Origin: Bacteroidales bacterium
GTDB taxonomy: Bacteria > Bacteroidota > Bacteroidia > Bacteroidales > Paludibacteraceae
NCBI GenBank assembly: GCA_022784645.1
Contig: JALFZG010000067.1
Location: 1 to 52,557 of the forward strand
Length of the DNA: 52,557 bases
Direction of reading: 5' to 3'
Made by a program: the position numbers and the translations under genes. The notes under the pieces are model-generated. The model was not told the origin of the DNA, did not search any database, and saw only the letters and a program-made list of their open reading frames with translations. Shown in pieces: positions 34,898 to 43,515 of the stretch (position 1 is the stretch's first letter; each line of letters starts with the position of its first letter).

Positions 34898-36004
34898 ATG
34901 AAAAACTCAATTTTCCCTTTATTATTGATTGCGGCAATGTTTACCGCTATGAAATCATGGGGTTGCACGGGTATTACACTCCGTAGCGCCCAAAACGAAA
35001 CGGTAACGGCTCGAACCATAGAATGGGCGGGAGAACCGCTCAATAGTTATTACGTGATTGTTCCTCAAGGGCATAGGCAACAGTCATATCTTCCTGATGG
35101 ACAACAAGAGGGTCTTGTTTTTCGCGCCAAATATGGCTATGTGGGATTGGCAGTGGAGCAGCCAGAGTTCATTATGGATGGTATCAACGAAGTAGGATTG
35201 GCTGCAGGCTTATTCTATTTCCCTTCCTATGGCAAATACGAACCTTACGAAAGTGCTTGGAAATATCAGAGTATAAGCGATTTTCAATTGGTAGCTTGGA
35301 TGCTGAGTTGCTGCTCTACGATAGCCGAAGTAGAGGCGGGAATGCGGCAAATTCACGTGATTGGTATTGATCCTCGTAGTTCTACTGTACATTGGCGGGT
35401 GACTGAACCCAATGGCCGGCAAGTAGTGATTGAGATAACAGATGGCGAAGTGCATTTTTATGACAATCCATTGGGTGTATTGACAAACGCGCCCGACCTT
35501 CCATGGCATCTGAAGAACCTGAATAACTATGTTAATTTGCAGCAGGGTAGTGCTCCTCCCAAATCGTTGGGGCCGCTGATGCTGAGGGCTTTTGGTGGCG
35601 GAAGTGGCATGATTGGATTACCTGGTGATATGACGCCTCCATCACGCTTTGTAAGAGCAGCTATGTATCAATCAACTGCCCCGGTATTGGCAGATGCTCA
35701 AGCTACCGTTTTTCAAGCCCTACATCTATTGAATAATTTTGATATACCCATTGGGCTTCAGACGGCCCATGGTGCGCCAGTTCCCAACCAACCCTCGGCA
35801 ACGCAATGGACCGTAGCTACCGACCTCAGCCATCGGTGTATCTATTATCGCACCATGTATGATGCCACTATTCGGCGCATCGACCTCAATAGGATAGACT
35901 TCCGCAAAGTGAGTTATCAATCCGGTCCATTGGATAAGCAAAAACGCGAAAGGGTCGTGGATTTAGTGTTTGGTAATGATGGTGAGTCCGTCGCGAACAG
36001 GTAG
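34898..36004 (+). CDS. Exported choloylglycine hydrolase / penicillin acylase family protein
   Basis: A 368-residue Ntn hydrolase. A signal peptide ends just before Cys 23 (SWG/CTGITL), so cleavage would expose the nucleophilic cysteine, as in bile salt hydrolases and penicillin V acylases. MDGINEVGLAAGLFYFP and RTMYDATIRRIDL are family motifs. It cleaves linear amides such as conjugated bile acids or acylated signals; which one is undecidable by eye. It acts in the periplasm. Its 3' end overlaps the convergent O-methyltransferase by 42 bases. Confidence 0.88.
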   Translation: MKNSIFPLLLIAAMFTAMKSWGCTGITLRSAQNETVTARTIEWAGEPLNSYYVIVPQGHRQQSYLPDGQQEGLVFRAKYGYVGLAVEQPEFIMDGINEVGLAAGLFYFPSYGKYEPYESAWKYQSISDFQLVAWMLSCCSTIAEVEAGMRQIHVIGIDPRSSTVHWRVTEPNGRQVVIEITDGEVHFYDNPLGVLTNAPDLPWHLKNLNNYVNLQQGSAPPKSLGPLMLRAFGGGSGMIGLPGDMTPPSRFVRAAMYQSTAPVLADAQATVFQALHLLNNFDIPIGLQTAHGAPVPNQPSATQWTVATDLSHRCIYYRTMYDATIRRIDLNRIDFRKVSYQSGPLDKQKRERVVDLVFGNDGESVANR

Positions 36005-36604
36005 TATTAGGCAGCTGACGCGACTGTCGCAACGAATGTGGTCGTTGAATGCACGTAATGCTATGGTCTGCTTATCCGTATCATATGCGGGATCGATGAT
36101 ATGACCATCCCAAAGGGTGTTGTCGGCTAAGATGATTCCACCGCTTTTTACGAGCGGAAACAGCAATTCATAATCATGCACATACTCGCGTTTATCGGCA
36201 TCGATAAACACCAAATCAAACAACTCTTCGGTAGGCAGAGTGGGGAGTACATCACGCGTTGATCCGATATGGAGCTCCACTTGCTCACCGAGGGGTGAAA
36301 GAGCAAGGTTCTCTCGAATGAAATCCTCGAGTTCATCATTCTTTTCGATTGTTACGACCTTTCCTCCAGGCTGCAATCCTTCTGCAAGGCAGAGTGCAGA
36401 AAAACCAGCAAACGTACCCAGTTCGAGAATGCGAACTGGGCGAATAAGCCGACTGAGGAAACTCAAAAAACGACCTTGTACGTGCCCTGAAAGCATACGC
36501 GGATTGATGGTGTATAATCCCGTTCGATGAACAATCTGATCCAGATAAGCAGGTTGCGGACTGCTATGCTCGCTGATATAATCAAGTAGTTGTGGATATT
36601 GCAT
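35963..36604 (-). CDS. Class I SAM-dependent O-methyltransferase
   Basis: A 213-residue protein of the catechol/caffeoyl-CoA O-methyltransferase family. SAM-binding motif ILELGTFAGFSALCLAEGL, acidic VTIEKND, metal-site FIDADKREY and ADNTLW are all present. Members methylate small hydroxylated compounds; the substrate here is unknown. Its promoter shares the space with the divergent lrp-like gene, and its end overlaps the amide hydrolase tail-to-tail. Confidence 0.9.
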   Translation of the reverse strand: MQYPQLLDYISEHSSPQPAYLDQIVHRTGLYTINPRMLSGHVQGRFLSFLSRLIRPVRILELGTFAGFSALCLAEGLQPGGKVVTIEKNDELEDFIRENLALSPLGEQVELHIGSTRDVLPTLPTEELFDLVFIDADKREYVHDYELLFPLVKSGGIILADNTLWDGHIIDPAYDTDKQTIALRAFNDHIRCDSRVSCLILPVRDGLTIITKH

Positions 36605-36631
36605 AATTGATTAAATATTCAAATATTTTCT

Positions 36632-36640
36632 GCAAAATTA
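36632..36640 (-). promoter_or_regulatory. Promoter -7 box of the O-methyltransferase gene
   Basis: TAATTTTGC on the minus strand, 28 bases before the ATG. The upstream TTTG box is not obvious. Confidence 0.45.
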
Positions 36641-36701
36641 CAAAAAAATATTGATATTTCTGACATTTTGATAGAAAAAATGTGTTTTTTATATGATTTT
36701 G

Positions 36702-36739
36702 TTGGGTATTTGAATTATTTTTACTAATTTTGCATACCC
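36702..36739 (+). promoter_or_regulatory. Promoter and possible operator of the Lrp-type gene
   Basis: TTG (36702-36704), 20-base spacer, TAATTTTGC (36725-36733). The inverted pair GGGTAT (36704-36709) / ATACCC (36734-36739) encloses the promoter and could be an autoregulation site. Confidence 0.55.
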
Positions 36740-36776
36740 ATTTGAATATTTTTTATTTCCAATCAACTGCTTTATC

Positions 36777-37241
36777 ATGGAAAAAATCGACGAGTTAGAT
36801 AAAAAGATTCTAAAAATTATTACGCAAAATGCGCGTATTCCCTTCCGCGATGTAGCGGATCAGTGTGGTGTGAGTCGTGCTGCAGTGCATCAGCGCGTGC
36901 AACGCATGTATGATATAGGTGTGATTACGGGTAGTGGTTTCTTCGTTAACCCTAAGATGCTCGGTTTTAACTTGAGTGTGTATGTAGGAATCACACTTGA
37001 GAAAGGTTCGCTTTATAATTCCGTAATATCTGAACTGGAGAAAATTCCCGAAGTAGTAGAGAGTCAATTTACGCTTGGCGGTTTCTCTGTGTTGATTAAG
37101 CTCTATGCCCGCGATGATGCGCATTTGATGCACTTGCTCAATTCGCAGATTCAGGAGATACCAGGTGTGGCCAAAACGGAAACCTTAACCTCGCTTGAGC
37201 AACGCATCCGCAGAGGATTGCCCATATCGTTAGAAGAATGA
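36777..37241 (+). CDS. Lrp/AsnC family transcription regulator
   Basis: A 154-residue protein with an N-terminal helix-turn-helix (LDKKILKIITQNARIPFRDV then CGVSRAAVHQRVQRMYDIGVI) and a C-terminal RAM/ActD domain (about 65-150) that binds small molecules, usually amino acids, and forms oligomers. Such proteins control amino-acid or transport genes. Its stop overlaps the ATG of a small exported protein by 4 bases, so regulator and envelope genes are co-transcribed. Confidence 0.93.
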   Translation: MEKIDELDKKILKIITQNARIPFRDVADQCGVSRAAVHQRVQRMYDIGVITGSGFFVNPKMLGFNLSVYVGITLEKGSLYNSVISELEKIPEVVESQFTLGGFSVLIKLYARDDAHLMHLLNSQIQEIPGVAKTETLTSLEQRIRRGLPISLEE

Positions 37242-37477
37242 AAACCAAACGTTTCATACTATTCGTTTGTTTGACGGCTTGTTCATGCTGGTTGGTAGCG
37301 GATGATTACGTAGATGATATCTACTACTCCGACAAGGCGGCTGCAGAACGGCAGATTTCGAGTGGGGAGCTCCGTCCTTTCTATGATAAGGATCGCATGG
37401 AGCCGCTCTATTTCGAACCCATAGTACCCTCTGACAGCCTCAATCTACCTGCCGATTCATTATCTCAAAATCAATGA
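37238..37477 (+). CDS. Small exported protein
   Basis: A 79-residue protein with a signal peptide (FILFVCLTACSCWLVA) and a short, acidic, Tyr- and Pro-rich mature part (DDYVDDIYYSDKAA...). Cleavage is expected around residue 21. It overlaps both neighbours by 4 bases. No family is recognised; it may be a partner of the following porin. Confidence 0.7.
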   Translation: MKTKRFILFVCLTACSCWLVADDYVDDIYYSDKAAAERQISSGELRPFYDKDRMEPLYFEPIVPSDSLNLPADSLSQNQ

Positions 37478-38877
37478 AACGCTTCTTACCTTTAAGTTTG
37501 CTGCTCGTATGTAGCAGTATGATGATGGGTCAAATCAATGGGTTTGACCTGAAGCAGATGGCCGACGACGAAATCGTCGGCTCTTCTCGCTATGTAGGCT
37601 TATGTGGCGCGATGGCGGCTATTGGTGGCGATATGTCGGCAGTAAAAGATAATCCGGCAGCTTTAGGTGTTTTCAGGTATTCTGAAATTAGTATGACGGT
37701 CAGCACCGATATTGCCAAGGCAACGGCAGTCAGTGTACCGGGAGTGGATATTCTCGTGAGCTTGAACCGCGGCAACCTGAGTGGGGTAGTGGGACATAAT
37801 TTGATGTTTTCGTATCAACGCAGGAAGCGTTTCGGAAGTGAATATTCGATATCAGCCCAAGGCTTGGAAACATCGCAAACCGACTTGATGGCAGCTATGG
37901 CGGATGGATATACGATAGATCAATTGGCCAATATGGATGGTATAGGTTTTCTCGCCTATGCAGGATACGATGGTTGGTTGATTGATACGATCCCCGGAGG
38001 AAGAGGGCGGCAATGGGGTACGCTCGAACCTGGAAAAGTCAACGCACAATTGCAGTTAGCCGAATCGGGTTCAGTAGATGACTACCAATTCAATTGGGGC
38101 ATGAATATCAGCCATCGCATATACGTGGGCGCGGGCGTGCACATACGCTCGCTATCTTATACTAAGGAGACAACGTATAACGAACAGTTTGAATCAGGGA
38201 ATTCGTATCGTCTTCGCAGCGGAATGAACGTATCCGGTATTGGTTTGGGAGCATCAGCTGGCGTGATTTGGCGCCCCTTGAGCATGATTCGATTAGGACT
38301 TTCGATGCAAACACCTACGTTGACCGCTGTCAATCTTCAGCATACTGGCGATATACTTGCTGATATTGAAGGAAAAACCTACGGAAACGATACATATCGT
38401 CACCCTTGGCAAGGGTCTATTTCGATGCCTTGGCGAGCAGTTGCAGGAGCCGCTTGGCAGATAGGAACACACGGATTGCTTTCGGCAGAATACGATTTTG
38501 CATACCGCCATCAGACAGGTATGCAGGCGCAACACATGATCAAGGTGGGTGCCGAATGGGCTATTACGCCATCTTGTTTTCTGGATGCTGGATATGCTGC
38601 CCAATGGTATGGAGGATATGTAGGCAATGAGAGCGTCAATCAATTGTCTGAAAATGCGCAACGGCTTGATACCGATCAGCAGGCTTTTTCGCCAAAGCAT
38701 TATGCCGCTGCTGGATTTACCTATAGAAACCGATGGCTGACGGCTGGAATAGCCTATCAATTTAGCCGCAGGACTACTACGATTTGGGCGCATCAGTATC
38801 AAAACGCTCCGATGGGGATTGCCAATGAAATAAATCACAAGGTTGTGATGACTTTAGGATTCCGATTAGGCATATAA
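37474..38877 (+). CDS. FadL/OMPP1-like outer-membrane protein
   Basis: A 467-residue exported barrel protein (signal peptide about 1-19, ...MMMGQ). GLCGAMAAIGGDMSAVKDNP matches the OMPP1/FadL/TodX N-terminal plug (NPA motif: DNPAALG). The rest alternates as in beta-strands, ending MTLGFRLGI. Such channels take up hydrophobic compounds. Start overlaps the small exported protein by 4 bases; a terminator follows the stop immediately. Confidence 0.82.
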   Translation: MKRFLPLSLLLVCSSMMMGQINGFDLKQMADDEIVGSSRYVGLCGAMAAIGGDMSAVKDNPAALGVFRYSEISMTVSTDIAKATAVSVPGVDILVSLNRGNLSGVVGHNLMFSYQRRKRFGSEYSISAQGLETSQTDLMAAMADGYTIDQLANMDGIGFLAYAGYDGWLIDTIPGGRGRQWGTLEPGKVNAQLQLAESGSVDDYQFNWGMNISHRIYVGAGVHIRSLSYTKETTYNEQFESGNSYRLRSGMNVSGIGLGASAGVIWRPLSMIRLGLSMQTPTLTAVNLQHTGDILADIEGKTYGNDTYRHPWQGSISMPWRAVAGAAWQIGTHGLLSAEYDFAYRHQTGMQAQHMIKVGAEWAITPSCFLDAGYAAQWYGGYVGNESVNQLSENAQRLDTDQQAFSPKHYAAAGFTYRNRWLTAGIAYQFSRRTTTIWAHQYQNAPMGIANEINHKVVMTLGFRLGI

Positions 38878-38880
38878 GAA

Positions 38881-38903
38881 GCTCGCCAATGGCGGGCTTT
38901 TTT
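38881..38903 (+). terminator. Terminator after the FadL-like gene
   Basis: GCTCGCC-aat-GGCGGGC followed by TTTTTT. Confidence 0.9.
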
Positions 38904-38909
38904 GTTGGG

Positions 38910-38937
38910 GAGCAATGAGCTGTGAGCAATGAGCTGT
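38910..38937 (+). repeat. 14-bp tandem repeat
   Basis: GAGCAATGAGCTGT twice, followed by a partial third copy (GAGCGATGA). Confidence 0.8.
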
Positions 38938-38961
38938 GAGCGATGATAGGTTAGGGGTAGA

Positions 38962-39193
38962 GAAAAAACAAAGGAGCCCTGCTGTTCTGTCACGAGAAAA
39001 CTCCTGAAAACAGGATTTGAAACATTGGCATCCTTTGTAATCTGCCTACCTCTTCGCTACTGAAGAATCAGGTCACGGCGTTGAGTAGCAGCACGCCATT
39101 GGATGACAAGAGGTCTCGGAATGTAAAATTTGTTGAGTTTTCCGGTCTCTGACAGCAGGACTCCTGAAGCAATATCAGGTTTTAATTATTAAA
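38962..39193 (-). ncRNA. ssrS: Structured RNA, candidate 6S RNA
   Basis: A strong minus-strand promoter sits just upstream with no reading frame behind it. The ends of the transcript pair: CAGGAGTCCTGCTGTCA near the 5' end matches TGACAGAACAGCAGGGCTCC near the 3' end, closing a core of about 195 bases. Inside is a further hairpin (GGCGT/ACGCC type). A run of T follows the closing stem as in an intrinsic terminator. A long closed rod of this length with a central bubble fits 6S RNA, which binds RNA polymerase holoenzyme; it is not RNase P, tmRNA or SRP RNA by their hallmarks. The 6S name is inferred from architecture. Confidence 0.55.
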
Positions 39194-39198
39194 CCGCT

Positions 39199-39230
39199 GC
39201 AAAGTTAGGAATAATATATGGATTGTGCAA
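39199..39230 (-). promoter_or_regulatory. Promoter of the structured RNA
   Basis: On the minus strand TTG (39230-39228), 20-base spacer, TAACTTTGC (39207-39199). Confidence 0.75.
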
Positions 39231-39290
39231 CAGAAATCACTTTTTTTGAAAAAAAAATGCCGGAAATTTCCTTATATCAAAAAAAAGTAG

Positions 39291-39299
39291 TATCTTTGC
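39291..39299 (+). promoter_or_regulatory. Promoter -7 box of the TPR protein gene
   Basis: AAAAAAAAGTAG then TATCTTTGC, 62 bases before the ATG at 39362. The upstream box is degenerate. Confidence 0.6.
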
Positions 39300-39361
39300 A
39301 CCCGATTATGTGTTTCAAGGCACATGCGCGTGTAAGAAATAATATAAAACAGAATAAAATT

Positions 39362-40033
39362 ATGGCAAAAAATGTAAATCAAGAAGAACTTCAGGAAGAA
39401 GTAGTAGCTCGTCCTACGGTTACAGAATGGATTGAGAAAAATGCTACCTGGATTTCTTGGACTATTCTCGGAATTCTTATCGTAATTTGCGGCATCATTG
39501 CTGTCAACAAGTATGTACTTCAGCCCAAGGCAATAGAAGCCAGCAACGAGAACTCAAAAGCAGTTATCTATTTTGAATCAGGCAATTATGAGAAAGCTCT
39601 AAATGGTGATGATATCGACTGCCTCGGTTTTGCAGAAATCGCTGATAAGTATTCTCATTATCAGCAAGGTAAGTTAGCAGCCCTCTATGCCGGTATCTCG
39701 GAGTACAAATTGGGTAATTACGAAGAAGCTGCTACTTATTTGAAGAAATTCTCAGCAGATGATCTTACTATCGATCCGGCTACCAAACTGCTTCTTGGCA
39801 ATGCTTATGTAGAGCTTGGCGAGCTTCCGAAAGCCCTTTCTGCATTTGAGGATGCTGCTAAGTCTGGTAACAAGATTGTAGCTCCAATTGCGTTGAAGAA
39901 AGCTGGTATTGTATGCATCGAGAAGGGTGATAACAAGAAAGCTCAGAAGTTCTTCCAGCAAATCAAGGACAACTATCCTATGAGCAACGAAGCGCAAGAT
40001 ATTGATAAGTATATTCAAAAATACGCTGAGTAA
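39362..40033 (+). CDS. Membrane-anchored tetratricopeptide-repeat protein
   Basis: A 223-residue protein starting MAKNVNQEEL; the longer frame upstream covers the promoter and is rejected. One membrane helix (WISWTILGILIVICGIIAV, about 33-52) anchors a TPR domain outside: YFESGNYEKALNG, ISEYKLGNYEEAATYLKKF, AYVELGELPKALSAFEDAA, CIEKGDNKKAQKFFQQI. This layout resembles YfgM-like proteins that assist folding at the inner membrane. The exact partner is unknown. Transcription ends in a clear hairpin. Confidence 0.88.
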   Translation: MAKNVNQEELQEEVVARPTVTEWIEKNATWISWTILGILIVICGIIAVNKYVLQPKAIEASNENSKAVIYFESGNYEKALNGDDIDCLGFAEIADKYSHYQQGKLAALYAGISEYKLGNYEEAATYLKKFSADDLTIDPATKLLLGNAYVELGELPKALSAFEDAAKSGNKIVAPIALKKAGIVCIEKGDNKKAQKFFQQIKDNYPMSNEAQDIDKYIQKYAE

Positions 40034-40042
40034 ACATCCATC

Positions 40043-40073
40043 TAATTGGCGCTGCTTTTGGTGGCGCCAATTA
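40043..40073 (+). terminator. Terminator after the TPR gene
   Basis: TAATTGGCGC (40043-40052) pairs with GCGCCAATTA (40064-40073) around an 11-base loop, then an AT-rich tract. Confidence 0.8.
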
Positions 40074-40113
40074 TTTATTATTTCCCTCATTTTCTTTCCT
40101 CAAATTTTTCACC

Positions 40114-41262
40114 ATGAACGAACATATTCAGCAGTATTTATCTGCAAAGTATTGGAAAGATCTGATTGGCAGTTTCTGGTTCGCGCTTCATACTAAGCGC
40201 TTTTATACCGAACTGGTAGTGATGACAATAGGTATTACTATTGGTGCAGCTGCCGTGTATTATTTCCTTATGCCGAGCCACTTGATTATCGGTACGATAT
40301 CAGGCTTGAGCATTGTATTAAACACGATTTTTGGTGGTACGGCAGATACCTTCTCTTATTGGGTGATGGGTATCAACGCCTTCTTGCTCATTTGTGCTTT
40401 CTTATTGATAGGCAATGAGTTTGGCGCAAAAACCGTTTACACCGCAATGATTCTTGGTCCGCTTACGCAACTTCTGGACCGCATTTATCCTTATACCAAT
40501 TTTACGCATAAGATAATCGATGCTCCGGATATTCTCTCGCAGCTTCAAGCAGGTGTTCAGGTGCTTGATGTAAACGGCAATCCTTACTTGCTATCGCGGT
40601 CGGGCGAAGTGCTGGAGCAAGTGCGAGACTCAGTAATGTCGGCCGGAATAGGAATGGGCGATGTATGGTTTGATTTGGTTTGCTTTGTACTTCTCTTGAG
40701 TACTTCGCAAGCAATAGAGTTCAGCATCAATGCTTCTACCGGAGGTTTGGATATTTTAGCTAAGATCATCAATAAGTTCTTCCATTTCGATATCGGTACA
40801 TCCGTTTCGATTGGTGGCGCCATCATCTGCTGCACGGCATTCTTAATCAACGACTTTAGAATGGTAGTGATTGGCTTGATTGGTACGTGGATCAATGGTA
40901 TTGTAATTGACTATTTCATGGCTTCACTGAGCCGCAGAAAGCGCGTATGTATCGTTTCGCCTGAGTATGAACGTATTCGCGCATATATTGTAAACGATTT
41001 GGTTCGCGGTTGCTCGCTCTACCGCATGGAGGGTGGCTATAGCGGTCAACAGCAGGTAGAGATTCAGACCTTGCTCACGCAAGATGAGTTCTCTGCGCTG
41101 ATGCAGTTCATGCGCGAAAATAATATTCTGGCCTTTACCACTGCAGGTAACTGCTCTGAAGTCTATGGTTTATGGCTTCGCCATAAGCGCAGAAAAGGCA
41201 AAGTGACCGTAGAAGAAGGCGAAGAAATGCTTTTTGGTAAAAAAGCCGTAGAAAAGAAATAA
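40114..41262 (+). CDS. YitT family membrane protein, second copy
   Basis: A 382-residue relative of the protein at 4521-5516. The membrane part has GTISGLSIVLNTIFGG and STGGLDILAKIINKFFHF, matching the YitT signature, with a hydrophilic insert of about 45 residues (YPYTNFTHKIIDAPDILSQL onward) absent from the first copy. The C-terminal DUF2179-like domain includes RGCSLYRMEGGYSGQQQVEI. Function is not established. It precedes a nucleotidyltransferase gene by 42 bases. Confidence 0.88.
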   Translation: MNEHIQQYLSAKYWKDLIGSFWFALHTKRFYTELVVMTIGITIGAAAVYYFLMPSHLIIGTISGLSIVLNTIFGGTADTFSYWVMGINAFLLICAFLLIGNEFGAKTVYTAMILGPLTQLLDRIYPYTNFTHKIIDAPDILSQLQAGVQVLDVNGNPYLLSRSGEVLEQVRDSVMSAGIGMGDVWFDLVCFVLLLSTSQAIEFSINASTGGLDILAKIINKFFHFDIGTSVSIGGAIICCTAFLINDFRMVVIGLIGTWINGIVIDYFMASLSRRKRVCIVSPEYERIRAYIVNDLVRGCSLYRMEGGYSGQQQVEIQTLLTQDEFSALMQFMRENNILAFTTAGNCSEVYGLWLRHKRRKGKVTVEEGEEMLFGKKAVEKK

Positions 41263-41304
41263 ACAAATATAACCTTCTGTTACAAATATTATACTATTAG
41301 ACAG

Positions 41305-42204
41305 ATGAAACCAACTCTTTTTGTACTCGCTGCTGGTATGGGAAGCCGCTACGGTGGTCTCAAGCAGATTGATGGTCTTGGCCCTAATGGTGAGACCATT
41401 ATGGATTATTCCGTTTTCGATGCACTTCGTGCCGGATTCGGTAAGATTGTATTCGTTATTCGCAAAGATTTTGCTGATGATTTTAAGCGTGTAGTCTTGG
41501 CTAAGTACGAAGGTAAGGTGCCTTGCGAGATTTGCTTCCAGGCTATTGAAAACGTTCCTGAAGGTTATACCTACAATCCGGAGCGTACCAAACCTTGGGG
41601 CACGAATCACGCAGTATTGATGGGTAAGGACTTGATCAAAGAGCCGTTTGCAGTAATCAATGCCGACGATTTCTATGGTAAGGAGTCATTTGAGGTATTG
41701 GCAAAATTCCTCAACGAAGTGGCAGGTAAGCAAAACCAATATTGCATGGTAGGTTATCGCGTATGCAATACGTTGAGCGAACATGGTTCGGTAAGCCGTG
41801 GTGTATGCGAAACGGATGCAGAGGGTAATTTGACCAACGTAGTAGAGCGTACGTCAATCGAGCGCAAAGAAAATGGTATTGTCTATACGGTTGATGGTGT
41901 AGATTATGCGTTGCCTGAGAATGCACCAGTATCGATGAATATGTGGGGCTTTACTCCTGAATATTTCGGCTATGTAGAGGAGGCTTTCAAGACCTTCCTT
42001 AAGGAACGTGGCCAAGAGCTCAAATCAGAGTTTTATATACCTACGCTCGTAAATGATTTGATTGTAGCAGGAAAGGCCACCTGTCGCGTACTTGACACTA
42101 CTGCCAAGTGGTTTGGTGTAACCTATGCTGAAGACCGTCAGATGGTGGTAGATAAGATTGCTGCCCTCACTGAAGCAGGCGTATATCCCAATCCCTTGTT
42201 TTAG
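41305..42204 (+). CDS. Nucleotidyltransferase (sugar-phosphate type)
   Basis: A 299-residue protein. The N-terminal signature LAAGMGSRYGGLKQIDGLGP is that of GT-A-fold nucleotidyltransferases, and INADDFYGKE holds the metal-binding acidic pair. Family members transfer NMP to sugar phosphates (glucose-1-P or mannose-1-P types), though this Bacteroidota subgroup is not well characterised. It may feed nucleotide sugars to envelope glycans. A hairpin follows the stop. Confidence 0.87.
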   Translation: MKPTLFVLAAGMGSRYGGLKQIDGLGPNGETIMDYSVFDALRAGFGKIVFVIRKDFADDFKRVVLAKYEGKVPCEICFQAIENVPEGYTYNPERTKPWGTNHAVLMGKDLIKEPFAVINADDFYGKESFEVLAKFLNEVAGKQNQYCMVGYRVCNTLSEHGSVSRGVCETDAEGNLTNVVERTSIERKENGIVYTVDGVDYALPENAPVSMNMWGFTPEYFGYVEEAFKTFLKERGQELKSEFYIPTLVNDLIVAGKATCRVLDTTAKWFGVTYAEDRQMVVDKIAALTEAGVYPNPLF

Positions 42205-42218
42205 TTAATATGATGATG

Positions 42219-42257
42219 CAATCCCCGCTGTGCGGCATAGCCGTGTAGTGGGGATTG
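42219..42257 (+). terminator. Hairpin between nucleotidyltransferase and prfA
   Basis: CAATCCCC (42219-42226) pairs with GGGGATTG (42250-42257), with an inner CGGC-atag-CCG helix. Confidence 0.65.
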
Positions 42258-42333
42258 TGTATGTTAATCCGCTTGATTATTTGAGTCCAAAGCCGGATAG
42301 GTAACAGTACATACGTAATCCGTTAAGAAAAGA

Positions 42334-43434
42334 ATGAATATATTAGACAAGATAGAAGGTCTTGAAGCGAAGTTCCACGAAGTGGGATTGCTCATTACCG
42401 ATCCTGCTGTAATAGCTGATCAAGCGCGCTATGTGCGGCTCAATCGCGATTATCGTGACTTGGAGAAAGTACTCGGACAAGCTGCCAAATATAAGCAGGC
42501 ATTGCATAGTTTGGAAGAAGCTAAGCAATTGCTCTATTCGGAGCAAGATGCGGAATTGCGCGAGATGGCTCGGATGGAAATCGATGATCTTGAACCGCAA
42601 ATTCCCAAGCTCGAAGAAGAACTCAAACTGCTCTTACTGCCTCAAGATAAAGAAGACAGTAAGAATGTAGTGATGGAGATTAGAGGCGGTACCGGAGGCG
42701 ATGAAGCCGCCATTTTTGCTGGCGACCTTTTCAGAATGTACACCAAATATTTCGAGATGAAAGGTTGGAAATATACGATTTCATCGTTTTCTGAAGGTGC
42801 AGCCGGAGGATATAAGGAAATCATTTTCAACGTACAGGGCGAACAGGTGTATGGTACGCTCAAATACGAATCGGGTGTGCATCGTGTACAACGAGTGCCC
42901 GTTACGGAAACGCAAGGTCGCATCCATACTTCGGCTGCAACGGTAGCCGTTTTGCCGGAGGCCGATGAGTTTGAGGTGCAGATTAACGAAGGCGAAATCA
43001 AGTGGGATACCTTCCGAAGTGGTGGTGCCGGTGGTCAGAACGTGAATAAGGTGGAGTCGGGCGTACGACTTCGATATAACTGGAAGAATCCGAATACCGG
43101 CGAAGTGCAGGAGATTCTGATTGAATGTACCGAAACGCGCGATCAGCCCAAGAATAAGGAACGTGCGCTCTCGCGCTTACGCACGCAAATCTACGATAAG
43201 GAGCATCAGAAGTATATCGATGATATAGCCGCTCGACGTAAGACGATGGTATCCACAGGTGACCGTTCAGCAAAGATTCGCACGTACAACTATCCGCAAG
43301 GCCGCATCACCGACCATAGGATTGGTTATACTATCTATAACTTAAATGCGTTTATGGATGGCGAAATTCAAGGAGTGATTGATGCACTTCAGGTGGCAGA
43401 AAATGCCGAGCGCCTGAAAGAAGCCGAACTCTAA
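42334..43434 (+). CDS. prfA: Peptide chain release factor 1
   Basis: A 366-residue release factor. The GGQ peptidyl-hydrolysis motif (RSGGAGGQNVNKVESG, about 233-235) and VPVTETQGRIHTSAAT with the PxT codon-recognition tripeptide mark RF1, which reads UAA and UAG. Length is typical. No frameshift like that of RF2 is present. It is a housekeeping gene; the following 80 bases are a 16-bp repeat. Confidence 0.97.
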   Translation: MNILDKIEGLEAKFHEVGLLITDPAVIADQARYVRLNRDYRDLEKVLGQAAKYKQALHSLEEAKQLLYSEQDAELREMARMEIDDLEPQIPKLEEELKLLLLPQDKEDSKNVVMEIRGGTGGDEAAIFAGDLFRMYTKYFEMKGWKYTISSFSEGAAGGYKEIIFNVQGEQVYGTLKYESGVHRVQRVPVTETQGRIHTSAATVAVLPEADEFEVQINEGEIKWDTFRSGGAGGQNVNKVESGVRLRYNWKNPNTGEVQEILIECTETRDQPKNKERALSRLRTQIYDKEHQKYIDDIAARRKTMVSTGDRSAKIRTYNYPQGRITDHRIGYTIYNLNAFMDGEIQGVIDALQVAENAERLKEAEL

Positions 43435-43443
43435 TCCCGCTCT

Positions 43444-43507
43444 TTTGACTCTTCGTCTCTTTGACTCTTCGTCTCTTTGACTCTTCTTCTCATTGACTTT
43501 TAGATTC
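43444..43507 (+). repeat. 16-bp tandem repeat between prfA and rsmE
   Basis: TTTGACTCTTCGTCTC at 43444 and 43460, a one-base variant at 43476 and a degenerate copy at 43492. It fills almost the whole gap before the rsmE start. Confidence 0.9.
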
Positions 43508-43515
43508 TTCGACTT

